This document shows, in pieces, positions 12,984-20,242 of a stretch of 38,237 bases of DNA. A program made the translations under genes and the position numbers. The stretch's first letter is position 1. Each line of letters opens with the position of its first letter. The notes under the pieces were generated by a model. The model was given only the letters and a program-made list of their open reading frames with translations, searched no databases and was not told the DNA's origin. The DNA is from Azorhizobium sp943369575 (GTDB lineage Bacteria; Pseudomonadota; Alphaproteobacteria; Rhizobiales; Xanthobacteraceae): contig CALRNP020000021.1 in NCBI GenBank assembly GCA_943369575.1, forward strand, positions 1-38,237, read 5' to 3'.

Positions 12984-13256
12984 TTATTCAGCCGCTTCGA
13001 GGGCGGCGGGGACAACCGATACGTAAGTTCGGTCGTTCATCTTGGTGCGGAACTCGACGCGGCCTTCCACAAGCGCGAACAGGGTATGGTCTTTGCCCAT
13101 GCCCACATTGGTGCCCGGATGCCATTTGGTGCCGCGTTGGCGCACGATGATGTTGCCGGAAATGACTTCCTGGCCACCAAACTTCTTCACGCCAAGGCGA
13201 CGACCGTCAGAATCGCGCCCGTTGCGAGACGAGCCGCCTGCTTTTTTATGAGCCAT
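12984..13256 (-). CDS. rpmA: 50S ribosomal protein L27
   Basis: A 90-residue component of the large ribosomal subunit near the peptidyl-transferase centre. The sequence MAHKKAGGSSRNGRDSDGRR is the conserved N-terminal tail that reaches the P site, and GGQEVISGNIIVRQRGTKWH and GMGKDHTLFALVEG are standard L27 blocks. There is no extra cleavable N-terminal peptide as in Firmicutes. It follows rplU by 20 bp in an operon and ends before the terminator at 12872-12907. Confidence 0.98.
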   Translation of the reverse strand: MAHKKAGGSSRNGRDSDGRRLGVKKFGGQEVISGNIIVRQRGTKWHPGTNVGMGKDHTLFALVEGRVEFRTKMNDRTYVSVVPAALEAAE

Positions 13257-13276
13257 TTGCGCTCTCCGTCCTTAAA

Positions 13277-13654
13277 TCAGGCGTCGGCGGCGGCGGCTTC
13301 AGCCGGCGCCCGACGGACACGAACCGGGGCCTTGGCGATTTCGCCGTTGAGCCCGGAAATTTCAGTGATGCGCACCACGGTCAGGTCCTGACGGTGGCCG
13401 CGCTTGCGACGCGAATTCTGCCGACGACGCTTCTTGAAGGCAATCACCTTCTCGCCGCGGGTCTGCTCCACCACTTCGCCCGTGACGGACACGCCGTCCA
13501 GGAACGGGGCGCCCACATGGGTGGCCTCGCCGGTGATGAGGAGCACGGGGAACGTCACGATCTCGCCGGCTTCCGCCGTGAGCTTTTCAATGGTGATGAC
13601 ATCATCGGCTGCAACGCGATACTGCTTGCCGCCTGTTTTGATGACCGCGAACAT
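13277..13654 (-). CDS. rplU: 50S ribosomal protein L21
   Basis: A 125-residue large-subunit protein that binds 23S rRNA. It starts MFAVIKTGGKQYRVAADDVI and contains the basic block FKKRRRQNSRRKRGHRQ (about residues 73-89), both diagnostic. The C-terminus has an Ala-rich extension (APAEAAAADA), usual in alphaproteobacteria. It is the first gene of the rplU-rpmA operon, with a likely sigma-70 promoter at 13750-13779 and a leader of about 90 nt. Confidence 0.98.
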   Translation of the reverse strand: MFAVIKTGGKQYRVAADDVITIEKLTAEAGEIVTFPVLLITGEATHVGAPFLDGVSVTGEVVEQTRGEKVIAFKKRRRQNSRRKRGHRQDLTVVRITEISGLNGEIAKAPVRVRRAPAEAAAADA

Positions 13655-13749
13655 CTTGTCTCGCTTTCGTGTTCAGCCAAGCCTCGAAGGGCCGGCTTCT
13701 TCCGGTCGGATGGGAACCTACACGTACCAAGGCACGCGCAAGAACGGCC

Positions 13750-13779
13750 CCTTTACGCCGCCGACCGCCGCGCTGTCAA
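13750..13779 (-). promoter_or_regulatory. Probable sigma-70 promoter of rplU-rpmA
   Basis: Minus strand: a perfect TTGACA (13774-13779), an 18-bp GC-rich spacer, then TAAAGG (13750-13755). The -10 is weak but alphaproteobacterial housekeeping promoters tolerate this. It is the only TTGACA in the upstream region. Confidence 0.5.
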
Positions 13780-13947
13780 TGCGCAACCCGCATCAAGGCC
13801 GCGCAAAGCCTTGAAAAAGCAAAGCCGGAACAGGCGCACACGGATCGGCTTGCCTCGCCATCGAACCTTTGGCATCGAAGCGTGGCCGCGCCCGCGCAAC
13901 CAAGGCGGCGACGCCCAGACGTCGGGCGCCCAACAGAAGGCCCGCCG

Positions 13948-14343
13948 ATGCACCCGCCCTCCTCGCAAATGCCCGATGACGCTCCGGTCATCCGCACCAT
14001 CGCCATGCCGGCGGACACCAATCCCAGCGGCGACATTTTCGGCGGCTGGCTGATGTCGCAGATGGATCTGGCGGCCGGCAACGTGGCCGCCCGCCGCGCC
14101 CGCGGCCGGGCGGCAACTGTCGCGGTGGAAGCCATCACCTTCCTCGGCCCGGTCTCGGTGGGCGACGAAGTCAGCCTGTTCGCCTCATTGCTGAGCGTGG
14201 GGCGCACCTCCATGCGCATCGAAGTCGAAGCCTGGCGCCGCGCCCGCGAGAGCGAGGACACCCGAAAGGTCACCGAGGCGATCTTCACCTTCGTGGCCAT
14301 CGACGCCCACGGCCAAGCCCGCCCGGTCCCGCCCCAGGATTGA
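13948..14343 (+). CDS. Acyl-CoA thioesterase, YciA-like hotdog protein
   Basis: A 131-residue hotdog-fold hydrolase that cleaves acyl-CoA to free acid and CoA. RTIAMPADTNPSGDIFGGWLMSQMDLAAG (about residues 17-45) is the signature of the YciA/BACH group, with the catalytic Asp/Asn region. AVEAITFLGPVSVGDEVSL and the later RKVTEAIFTFVAID are also typical. AGAAGG lies 7 nt before the ATG at 13948; a second in-frame ATG at 13969 has no ribosome site. Divergent from rplU. Confidence 0.9.
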   Translation: MHPPSSQMPDDAPVIRTIAMPADTNPSGDIFGGWLMSQMDLAAGNVAARRARGRAATVAVEAITFLGPVSVGDEVSLFASLLSVGRTSMRIEVEAWRRARESEDTRKVTEAIFTFVAIDAHGQARPVPPQD

Positions 14344-14584
14344 CGCAGGCGTCCGCACCTTACGGCCGTATGCGTCGGCGGACCTAAGCCCGGCCTCGGC
14401 CACAAGCACTCGAACGCCACGAAGCTGCCCCCCGAGAAACCTGCTGACGGCGTGCATCGCGATGCAAGTCTGTGGGTGATTGCGCCGGCCGTGCGTTCCT
14501 CTCGCCGGCTCTCTTGTCTCGACGCACGCTCTCGGTTAGAAGCGCAGGCACCACGGCGAGGCGTCACACCCTCGTGCCTCGGCT
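14344..14584. other. Gap between the thioesterase gene and tRNA-Ser
   Basis: About 240 bp with no supported gene. It should contain the tRNA-Ser promoter, but I see no confident hexamers. Confidence 0.4.
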
Positions 14585-14674
14585 GGAGAGGTGGCAGAGT
14601 GGTCGAATGCACCGCACTCGAAATGCGGCATAGGTGCAAGCCTATCGGGGGTTCGAATCCCTCCCTCTCCGCCA
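14585..14674 (+). tRNA. tRNA-Ser (anticodon CGA)
   Basis: A 90-nt class II tRNA. The acceptor stem is GGAGAGG/CCTCTCC, followed by discriminator G and an encoded CCA (14672-14674). The anticodon stem CCGCA/TGCGG encloses the loop CTCGAAA, with CGA at 14619-14621. The long variable arm (CATAGGTGCAAGCCTATCG) and T-loop GGTTCGAATCC are intact. It reads UCG codons. A 72-bp repeated sequence begins at its discriminator base. Confidence 0.97.
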
Positions 14675-14742
14675 GCCCGCCGATTTGCCTCCTTGGCGCG
14701 ATATTCTGCGGGATGGGCACGCAGAAGTAGCCGATTGCCGCA
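14671..14742 (+). repeat. 72-bp direct repeat, copy 1, at the tRNA-Ser 3' end
   Basis: Aligned without gaps to 16754-16825, 55 of 72 positions are identical. The first 15 bases (GCCAGCCCGCCGATT) and last 13 (GCCGATTGCCGCA) are exact, as is the centre TGGCGCG-N-TATTCTGCG. Copy 1 begins inside the tRNA (discriminator plus CCA). This may be an old attachment-site duplication. Confidence 0.7.
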
Positions 14743-14839
14743 CGCCGTTCAGTGGATCCAAGACACGCCGAACGCCCGGCGGGAGGTTCCTTGCCGTTCT
14801 CATGGTCCGGCTTGACCCCTGAACCGCCGTCCGTCAATG

Positions 14840-14858
14840 TAGTTGTATTGTGCAACTA
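14840..14858 (+). promoter_or_regulatory. Likely MarR operator
   Basis: TAGTTGTATTGTGCAACTA has perfect 6-bp inverted arms around a 7-bp centre, 16 bp before the MarR-GNAT start. TATGAT follows at 14861-14866 as a possible -10. The position suggests autoregulation of the MarR-GNAT/SDR operon. Confidence 0.6.
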
Positions 14859-14874
14859 ATTATGATTTCGTCCC

Positions 14875-15819
14875 ATGCCCGCGTCGCAATCCACCATTGA
14901 TCTCATCCGCGCCGCCTCACGGCTGCTCGTCCGCGAATTCGGCTTCATGGGTGGCGCTTTCGCGGGAACCGACCTGCCGCCGTCCGCCGTCCATGCCCTC
15001 ATCGAAATCGACGCCAGCGACGGCATTTCGGCCCGTGATCTCGGTGGACGTCTCCGCCTTGAGAAGTCGAGTGTCAGCCGGATGCTGCGCAAGCTCGTCG
15101 TCTCCGGCGACGTCATAGAAGAGCCGGGCGAGGAGGATGCCCGCACCAAGAGGCTCACCCTGAGTGCGGCCGGACGAAAGCGCGTCGCGGACATCCATGC
15201 CTTCGCCCGCGCGCAGGTCGCGGGCGCGCTGGAGCACCTTCCGTCTGAACGTCACCGGACCGTTCTCGACGGCCTGCGCCTCTACGCCGAGGCGCTGGCG
15301 GGGCGGCCTGACGCCTCGAGCGCTGCTCCGCAAACGGAAATCGTCTCGGGCTACCGGCCCGGCCTCGTGGCCCGCGTCACCGAAATGCACGCACTCTATT
15401 ATGCGCGTCAGGCTGGTTTTGGCAGGCGCTTCGAAACTGTCGTCGCCGGAGGTCTCGCCGCTTTCTGTGACCGTCTCGACACGCCGGTGAACGGGATCTG
15501 GGCTGCACTTTGCGACGGGCGGATCGTCGGCTCGGTCGCCATCGACGGCGAGGATCTGGGTCCGGGGATCGCGCATCTGCGCTGGTTCATCGTCGACGAT
15601 GAGATGCGAGGCACGGGCGTGGGGCGGCGGTTGCTGGCGGCCGCGCTCGCCTTTTCGGATGCACAGCACGTCGCCGAGACGCATTTGTGGACCTTCTCCG
15701 GCCTTCATGCCGCGCTGCATCTCTATCAAGAGAACGGCTTCGTGCTGGCTGAGGAACGTCTCGGCAGCCAGTGGGGCAAGGAGGTGCTCGAACAGCGTTT
15801 TGTGAGGAGACGGCCATGA
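14875..15819 (+). CDS. MarR-GNAT fusion: HTH regulator with acetyltransferase domain
   Basis: A 314-residue two-domain protein. Residues 1-140 form a MarR winged helix: SARDLGGRLRLEKSSVSRMLRKLVVSG is the recognition helix region and EDARTKRLTLSAAGR the wing. Residues about 150-314 form a GNAT domain with GSVAIDGEDLGPGIAHLRWF, the acetyl-CoA loop DEMRGTGVGRRLLAAALAF, and LHLYQENGFVLAEE. Such fusions are a known class, but their ligands and acetyl acceptors are mostly unknown. A palindrome fitting MarR dimers lies just upstream. Its stop overlaps the start of the SDR gene (ATGA), so the SDR is the probable regulated function. The segment is bracketed by the 72-bp repeats. Confidence 0.9.
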   Translation: MPASQSTIDLIRAASRLLVREFGFMGGAFAGTDLPPSAVHALIEIDASDGISARDLGGRLRLEKSSVSRMLRKLVVSGDVIEEPGEEDARTKRLTLSAAGRKRVADIHAFARAQVAGALEHLPSERHRTVLDGLRLYAEALAGRPDASSAAPQTEIVSGYRPGLVARVTEMHALYYARQAGFGRRFETVVAGGLAAFCDRLDTPVNGIWAALCDGRIVGSVAIDGEDLGPGIAHLRWFIVDDEMRGTGVGRRLLAAALAFSDAQHVAETHLWTFSGLHAALHLYQENGFVLAEERLGSQWGKEVLEQRFVRRRP

Positions 15820-16640
15820 CGACCGCAGAGACGACATCTCCTTCCCTAGACGAATTGGCGGGATCTCCGCCTGCCTACGCACCGGCACGGCGGCTCGCCG
15901 GGAAGGTCTGTCTCGTCGTCGGCGCGACCAGCGGCATCGGTCGTGCAACGGCGCTGCGCATGGCTGAGGAAGGGGCGGCGGCCGTGGTCGTCTGCGGACG
16001 ACGTCAAGCGCTCGGCCAGGATCTCGCGGAGGCTCTGTGCCGCAGAGGCTCGGAAGGCTTGTTCGTGACCGCGGACGTCACCTGCGAGGCGGATCTGTCC
16101 GGCCTCGTGGAACGCACGATGACCCGCTTCGGCAGGCTCGATGTTGCCTTCAACAATGCTGGATTCCAGGAGCGACGGGCCCCGCTTGCCGCCCAAATGG
16201 ATGATGTCTATGCGCAGGTTTTCGATACCAATGTGCGGGCGGTCTTTCACGCCATGCGCTATGAAATCCCAGCGCTGATCGCCTCGGGCGGCGGCGCGAT
16301 CGTCAACAACACCAGCGTCAGCGGACTGCGCAACCCCAATCCCGGTCTGTCGCTCTATGGTGCCTCCAAAGCTGCAGCCATCGCACTCACGCGGGCGGCG
16401 GCGATGGAGTATGCGCCGCAAGGCATTCGGATCAACGCGGTCGCACCGGGGCGCGTGGTCACGGACATGATGCTGTCCTCCGGCATCGCCGACATGCGCA
16501 CCGTCGCGGCGAACCTGCCGCTCCGGCGCATGGGTCATCCGGAAGAAGTGGCTGCGGCCGTCGTCTGGCTGCTTTCGGGCGAGGCCAGCTACATCGTTGG
16601 CCACGTGCTCGCCGCCGACGGCGGCTTCCTCGCCGGATGA
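15816..16640 (+). CDS. Short-chain dehydrogenase/reductase
   Basis: A 274-residue classical SDR that oxidises or reduces an alcohol/ketone using NAD(P). The Rossmann entry is CLVVGATSGIGRATALRMAEEG (glycine motif GATSGIG, preceded by Val where Thr is usual). CGRR at the end of beta-2 suggests NADP preference. NNAG and the catalytic Ser-Tyr-Lys set (NTSVSG, YGASK) are intact, and the C-terminus has VLAADGGF. About 35 N-terminal residues precede the fold. The start at 15816 follows GAGGAG (15804-15809) and overlaps the MarR-GNAT stop. The substrate is unknown. Confidence 0.92.
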   Translation: MTTAETTSPSLDELAGSPPAYAPARRLAGKVCLVVGATSGIGRATALRMAEEGAAAVVVCGRRQALGQDLAEALCRRGSEGLFVTADVTCEADLSGLVERTMTRFGRLDVAFNNAGFQERRAPLAAQMDDVYAQVFDTNVRAVFHAMRYEIPALIASGGGAIVNNTSVSGLRNPNPGLSLYGASKAAAIALTRAAAMEYAPQGIRINAVAPGRVVTDMMLSSGIADMRTVAANLPLRRMGHPEEVAAAVVWLLSGEASYIVGHVLAADGGFLAG

Positions 16641-17039
16641 GACGTCGCGTGCTGTCTATGCGTCTTCCACATCGTGCACTCCTGTCGCCGCTCATAGGCG
16701 GCGTTAGAGGGCTATAGCGTAGAGATAGTGCTCATCTGGGTCTCGCGCGGCCCGCCAGCCCGCCGATTCTACGCCATGGCGCGTTATTCTGCGCGATTGC
16801 TACTCATTCACCGCCGATTGCCGCAGGGACTTGCAACGCAGATTTCGCCAGGACGTGGCCCGCTCGCGGATGGAAGCGGTCGTTCTGGATCAGGTAAATC
16901 GGGCTGCGAGGTGCGCGTCCCGCCATCGGGAATAATCCAGACAAGCTGCCTTTGATGTGCCGAGTGGCTTTGCTCGCGGCAGAATCGAACCCAGACCGGC
17001 TAGGGACGCCTGTCGTTCGTGAGGGGGGCGCATCTGGCG
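16641..17039. other. Gene-free gap with repeat copy 2
   Basis: About 400 bp after the SDR. It holds a hairpin CGCCGC-TCATAG-GCGGCG (16686-16703, a weak terminator candidate for the SDR operon) and the second 72-bp repeat (16754-16825). No convincing reading frame or RNA gene is seen. No integrase gene is present. Confidence 0.5.
16754..16825 (+). repeat. 72-bp direct repeat, copy 2
   Basis: Second copy of the sequence that starts at the end of tRNA-Ser (14671-14742), 2,083 bp away in the same orientation, 55 of 72 identical with no gaps. The DNA before it is not tRNA-like, so only the part from the discriminator base on is duplicated. Confidence 0.7.
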
Positions 17040-17885
17040 TCACGCCCATTCCGCATATGTGACGTCATAGCTACCGCCAGACCGTTTGATGCGGGCGAAG
17101 CCGAGGTCATTGAGGTGCATGCCGGCGATCAGCAGTTGCTCGGCGGCCACGCAGCCCAGAAGCCTCGACCGCGTGTCGGCGGCGAGATGGGCATCCTGAT
17201 CAAACGCGATCGACACGTCGGGGCGCGGAATCTGAATCTGCGGGAAATGAACGATGTCGCCCCAGACCAGCAGGCTCGCGCCGCCTGAATCTAGCCGATA
17301 GCCGGTATGCCCGGCGGTGTGGCCCGGCAGCGGCAGCGCTGTGATGCCGGGAAACACCTCGCCGTCCTCGAAAGTGCGTAGTCTGTCACGATAGCCATCG
17401 AACGCCTGGCGCGCCACGAGGAAGTTGCCACGAGCGCGATCTGGCGCGCGGCTTAGATTGCCGTCATCCTGCCAGAATGCGACCTCCCGATGGTGGGCGA
17501 CAAGCTCGGCGTTCGGGAAGGCGGCGGTTCCTGAAGCGTCCATCAGTCCCCCAACATGATCGGGATGGGCATGCGTCAACAGGATCGCATCGATTTCGGA
17601 AGGGTGGATGCCCGCAAGCAGAAGATTGGTTTTTAATCGGCCGCCCCACTGTTTGAATCCACCCGCTCCGGCGTCGATCAGGATCGTGTGACCGCTGCTG
17701 CGCACCAGGTAGCAGTTGATATGAATCGAGGTATGATCCGTTATCCCCGCATTTTCCTGCATACGGGCGGCATCGGCCGGGTCGATATTCGCGAGGAAAT
17801 CGAAACTGGCGTGGAGATAGCCATCGCTGACGGCGGTAATTGTTAAATCACCGATCTGTTGGCTAGGTAATTCTAAACTCGACAT
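17040..17885 (-). CDS. MBL-fold metallo-hydrolase
   Basis: A 281-residue metallo-beta-lactamase-fold enzyme. The di-zinc motifs are complete: THAHPDH (about residues 100-106), LPGHTAGHTGY, WGDIVH and a final GMH. TILIDAGAGGFKQWGGRL before the first motif and the overall size resemble the lactonase/quorum-quenching and methyl-parathion-hydrolase-like branches, but the true substrate is unknown. AGGAGAAG lies 6 nt before the start at 17885. It is the last gene of a three-gene operon, 20 bp after the tautomerase gene. An esterase/lactonase step next to a tautomerase would fit ring or lactone catabolism; this is inference. Confidence 0.88.
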   Translation of the reverse strand: MSSLELPSQQIGDLTITAVSDGYLHASFDFLANIDPADAARMQENAGITDHTSIHINCYLVRSSGHTILIDAGAGGFKQWGGRLKTNLLLAGIHPSEIDAILLTHAHPDHVGGLMDASGTAAFPNAELVAHHREVAFWQDDGNLSRAPDRARGNFLVARQAFDGYRDRLRTFEDGEVFPGITALPLPGHTAGHTGYRLDSGGASLLVWGDIVHFPQIQIPRPDVSIAFDQDAHLAADTRSRLLGCVAAEQLLIAGMHLNDLGFARIKRSGGSYDVTYAEWA

Positions 17886-17905
17886 TGGCTTCTCCTGGCA
17901 CCCGC

Positions 17906-18232
17906 TCAATTTCGCGCGTGAATGCTCGACGCTTCATAGCCAAAGCAACGAATGCGCACGGTGAGGCCTGTATTGCGCCTTATGGCTTCGTCCAGTCCCC
18001 CCATGAACTGCGCCATGACTGGCGGCGTCCGAAATGGCTCAAGGCGATATTGGATTTCTGCGAAAGCGGGGTGCCCCCGGCCATGTCGGACAGTGACATA
18101 GACAATATGCACGTTCGCCAATGCAGCTTGGAGAATGCCGGTGCAGAGTTCGGTGCATTGCTCCGTGAGGTCTGCGAGTGCCTCGTCCTGCGGCATCTTG
18201 TCCGCCGGAATGTAGATCGTGACATTCGGCAT
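17906..18232 (-). CDS. Tautomerase-like small protein
   Basis: A 108-residue protein that begins Met-Pro. An exposed N-terminal proline is the catalytic base of the 4-oxalocrotonate tautomerase/MIF superfamily. The pattern MPNVTIYIPADKMPQDEALADLTEQC and VHIVYVTVRHGRGH fits one beta-alpha-beta unit, with a C-terminal extension making it longer than 4-OT (about 62) and near MIF/CHMI size. The likely role is ketonisation of a dienol or enol intermediate. It starts 6 bp after the stop of the upstream gene and is 20 bp from the MBL gene, so it is in the operon. The family call rests on Pro2 and pattern. Confidence 0.65.
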   Translation of the reverse strand: MPNVTIYIPADKMPQDEALADLTEQCTELCTGILQAALANVHIVYVTVRHGRGHPAFAEIQYRLEPFRTPPVMAQFMGGLDEAIRRNTGLTVRIRCFGYEASSIHARN

Positions 18233-18238
18233 TGCGGC

Positions 18239-18784
18239 CTACCGTGCCTTCTCGAAGGCAGCGTCATTGTCACTCGTCAATTGCGCGGTCATCGGCGCAT
18301 AGACATGGACGCCTTTCGGCAGATGCTCGATGTCAGGCGTCTTGCCGCGCTCCACCTGGGCGAGCCAGCGATATTCCGGGAACTTCTCCATAGCGACCGC
18401 ATGCATCGCATGTGGAGTGAGGCCAAGCTCAACCAGAGGCTCGGGGCCTGTGGCGCTCAACGCCAGATATTCGCCCTCGCCAATGGCCGGCGCGCGGTCG
18501 ATCCCGCCATAGAGGTTCCGGTGCCAGTCGGTAATGTGCTGTTGCCAGCGTGCGAAATTGCCGCCGCCCTTCTGGCGGTATTCCTCGCCCGTCAGGATGT
18601 CGAGGCTATCGATCGAGTGTAGGGCGAGATAGACGGGGCAGCCACGGCTCAATGCTTTGAAACGCTGCGAGGTATGGAAACCGCTCACCGAAATGAGGGC
18701 TGGCAGCTTGTCCAGGCTGTAAAAGTCGTTCCATTCCGCTTCGCTGCCCGGATCGGCAAAGCTGCATTCTACCGTATAGATCAT
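18239..18784 (-). CDS. DUF4286/EthD-like ferredoxin-fold protein
   Basis: A 181-residue protein of uncertain function. The N-terminal half (MIYTVECSFADPGSEAEWND, KLPALISVSGFHTSQRFKA, VYLALHSIDSLDILTGEEY) follows the pattern of dimeric alpha/beta-barrel proteins of the EthD/DUF4286 kind. The second half contains a similar GEYLALSATG stretch and may be a degenerate second repeat. Relatives are found beside aromatic or xenobiotic catabolic genes. It is the first gene of the operon facing the LysR gene. No signal peptide. Confidence 0.55.
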   Translation of the reverse strand: MIYTVECSFADPGSEAEWNDFYSLDKLPALISVSGFHTSQRFKALSRGCPVYLALHSIDSLDILTGEEYRQKGGGNFARWQQHITDWHRNLYGGIDRAPAIGEGEYLALSATGPEPLVELGLTPHAMHAVAMEKFPEYRWLAQVERGKTPDIEHLPKGVHVYAPMTAQLTSDNDAAFEKAR

Positions 18785-18824
18785 TATTCCACCTTCGACC
18801 GGAAGATTGTTCTTCCGCCTTGTC

Positions 18825-18848
18825 TATCGTTGATATTTTCTCACGATA
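18825..18848. promoter_or_regulatory. LysR-type binding site candidate
   Basis: TATCGT-N12-ACGATA is a perfect inverted repeat that contains T-N11-A spacing, in the AT-rich divergent region between the LysR gene and the three-gene operon. It lies 40 bp before the operon start. Confidence 0.55.
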
Positions 18849-18855
18849 AACTGCC

Positions 18856-18884
18856 GATCCATGCATACATATCGACAATGGATC
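18856..18884. promoter_or_regulatory. Second inverted repeat in the LysR divergent region
   Basis: GATCCAT (18856-18862) and ATGGATC (18878-18884) form a perfect 7-bp inverted repeat with a 15-bp spacer, 8 bp from the first site. It may be the second (activation) half of a LysR footprint. Confidence 0.4.
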
Positions 18885-18951
18885 ATGCTTCAGTGATCTA
18901 ATATCAAGGTGGCGGCGGATCGAAGGCCGAACCGTCCTGTCAGGAGCCGTC

Positions 18952-19842
18952 ATGCGCCGTAAGATTCCCAGCAATTCCGCACTCATGGCGTTCGAGGCGT
19001 CGGCGCGTCATGGGAGCTTCGCTCGCGCGGCCGACGAACTGGCACTGACCGAAGGGGCGATCAGTCGGCAGATCGGCCGGCTGGAAGCGTTCCTCGGCGT
19101 CACGCTGTTCGAGCGGGTCGGCAATCGCGTCCGGCTTTTGCCGAATGGAGAACGTTATGCGGTTCAGGTCCGCGAGGCACTCGACCGGCTGGAGCGCGAC
19201 AGCCAATATCTGATGGGGCAGCCGAGCGACGGCGCGAGCCTCGATATCGCAATCTTGCCGACGTTCGCCACGCGTTGGCTCATCCCGCGTCTAAAGCCGT
19301 TCCAGGAGCGGCATCCGCATATCACCCTGCATCTTGCGGAACGGATGGAGCCATTCGTTCTCACCGGCAGCGGGTTCGACGCTGCCATCCATTTTGAGCA
19401 TCCTGCCTGGACGGGAATGCGGACGCACCGCTTGCTGCATGAGGTGCTGGTTCCGGTCTGCCATCCGGCGCTGATCAGGGGCCGAGACCCTGCCACAGCC
19501 CTCGATGCGCTGCCGCGGCTCCATCGCCGCCAGAACCCGGACGCCTGGCATCGCTATGCAGAAGAGGCCGGGGTCGTGCTGACCAATCCTGCGATCGGTC
19601 CCCGCTATGATCTTCACGCCATGCAAATCGAAGCCGCATTGGCCGGTCTCGGTGTTGCTCTCGTGCCGCGCCTCTATATCGAAAGCGAACTGGCGGAAGG
19701 TCGCTTGGTCGCGCCTTGGCCCGACGGTCAGTCGATCTCCAAGACCTTCTGCCTCATCCTGCCGGAGCCAATCCGACTGAGCGACGCTCCAATACAGGTA
19801 TTCGCAAATTGGCTTCTCAAGGAGGTGCAAACGTCCGATTAA
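18952..19842 (+). CDS. LysR-family regulator, GcvA-like
   Basis: A 296-residue LysR transcription factor. The N-terminal HTH (residues about 5-65) reads LMAFEASARHGSFARAADEL, TEGAISRQIGRLEAFLG, VTLFERVGNRVRLLPNGE. The substrate domain starts LDIAILPTFATRWLIPRL, a form seen in GcvA/AmpR-like regulators. It diverges from the three-gene operon with 167 bp between, which holds two inverted repeats, so it most likely controls that operon and itself in response to a pathway intermediate. Its stop is 6 bp before an IS256 remnant, but the C-terminus has normal length. Confidence 0.93.
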   Translation: MRRKIPSNSALMAFEASARHGSFARAADELALTEGAISRQIGRLEAFLGVTLFERVGNRVRLLPNGERYAVQVREALDRLERDSQYLMGQPSDGASLDIAILPTFATRWLIPRLKPFQERHPHITLHLAERMEPFVLTGSGFDAAIHFEHPAWTGMRTHRLLHEVLVPVCHPALIRGRDPATALDALPRLHRRQNPDAWHRYAEEAGVVLTNPAIGPRYDLHAMQIEAALAGLGVALVPRLYIESELAEGRLVAPWPDGQSISKTFCLILPEPIRLSDAPIQVFANWLLKEVQTSD

Positions 19843-19847
19843 ACATC

Positions 19848-20120
19848 CTTGATGTCAGCGTATGGATCGTGTCCCCCGACGTGGTTGTAGGGCGCCTCGT
19901 CTCCGTCGCGGGGATCATCCCCATCGGGGTCAATACCGACGGGCGGCGCGAGGTGCTGGGGGTGGAGATCGGCACCTGCGAGGCGGAGCCGATCTGGGCC
20001 GCGTTCCTGCGCCAGCTGACCCGCCGGGGCCTGCGCGGGGCGAAGCTGGTGGTCTGCGATGCGCACAAGCGGATCAAGGCGGCGGTGTCGAAGGTTCTCA
20101 GCGCCAGCGACACCACGTGG
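19848..20120 (+). pseudogene. IS256-family (mutator) transposase remnant
   Basis: A reading from LDVSVWIVSPDVVVGRLVSV through GVNTDGRREVLGVEIG, CEAEPIWAAFLRQLTRRGLR and GAKLVVCDAHKRIKAAVSKVL matches the central part of IS256-type transposases (catalytic-core region). There is no start or N-terminus. Similarity stops after about 90 residues, and no terminal inverted repeats are recognisable. It is a decayed fragment wedged between the LysR gene and the S53 protease gene. Confidence 0.8.
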
Positions 20121-20242
20121 CGCGACATCATCCGAATACCTCTCTATCTTGACATTAATCCTTGTTCATCGGCACATGGCATCCGCCGGCGGCTGTCATG
20201 TTCAAGGTGGCGGACCGCATCGTCTGTTGGGGGCAGCGGATT

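Noticed and set aside
14671..16825. Complete integrative element at tRNA-Ser
   Set aside because: No integrase, excisionase or mobility gene lies between the repeats, and the tRNA body is not duplicated. Only a scar or cassette can be argued.
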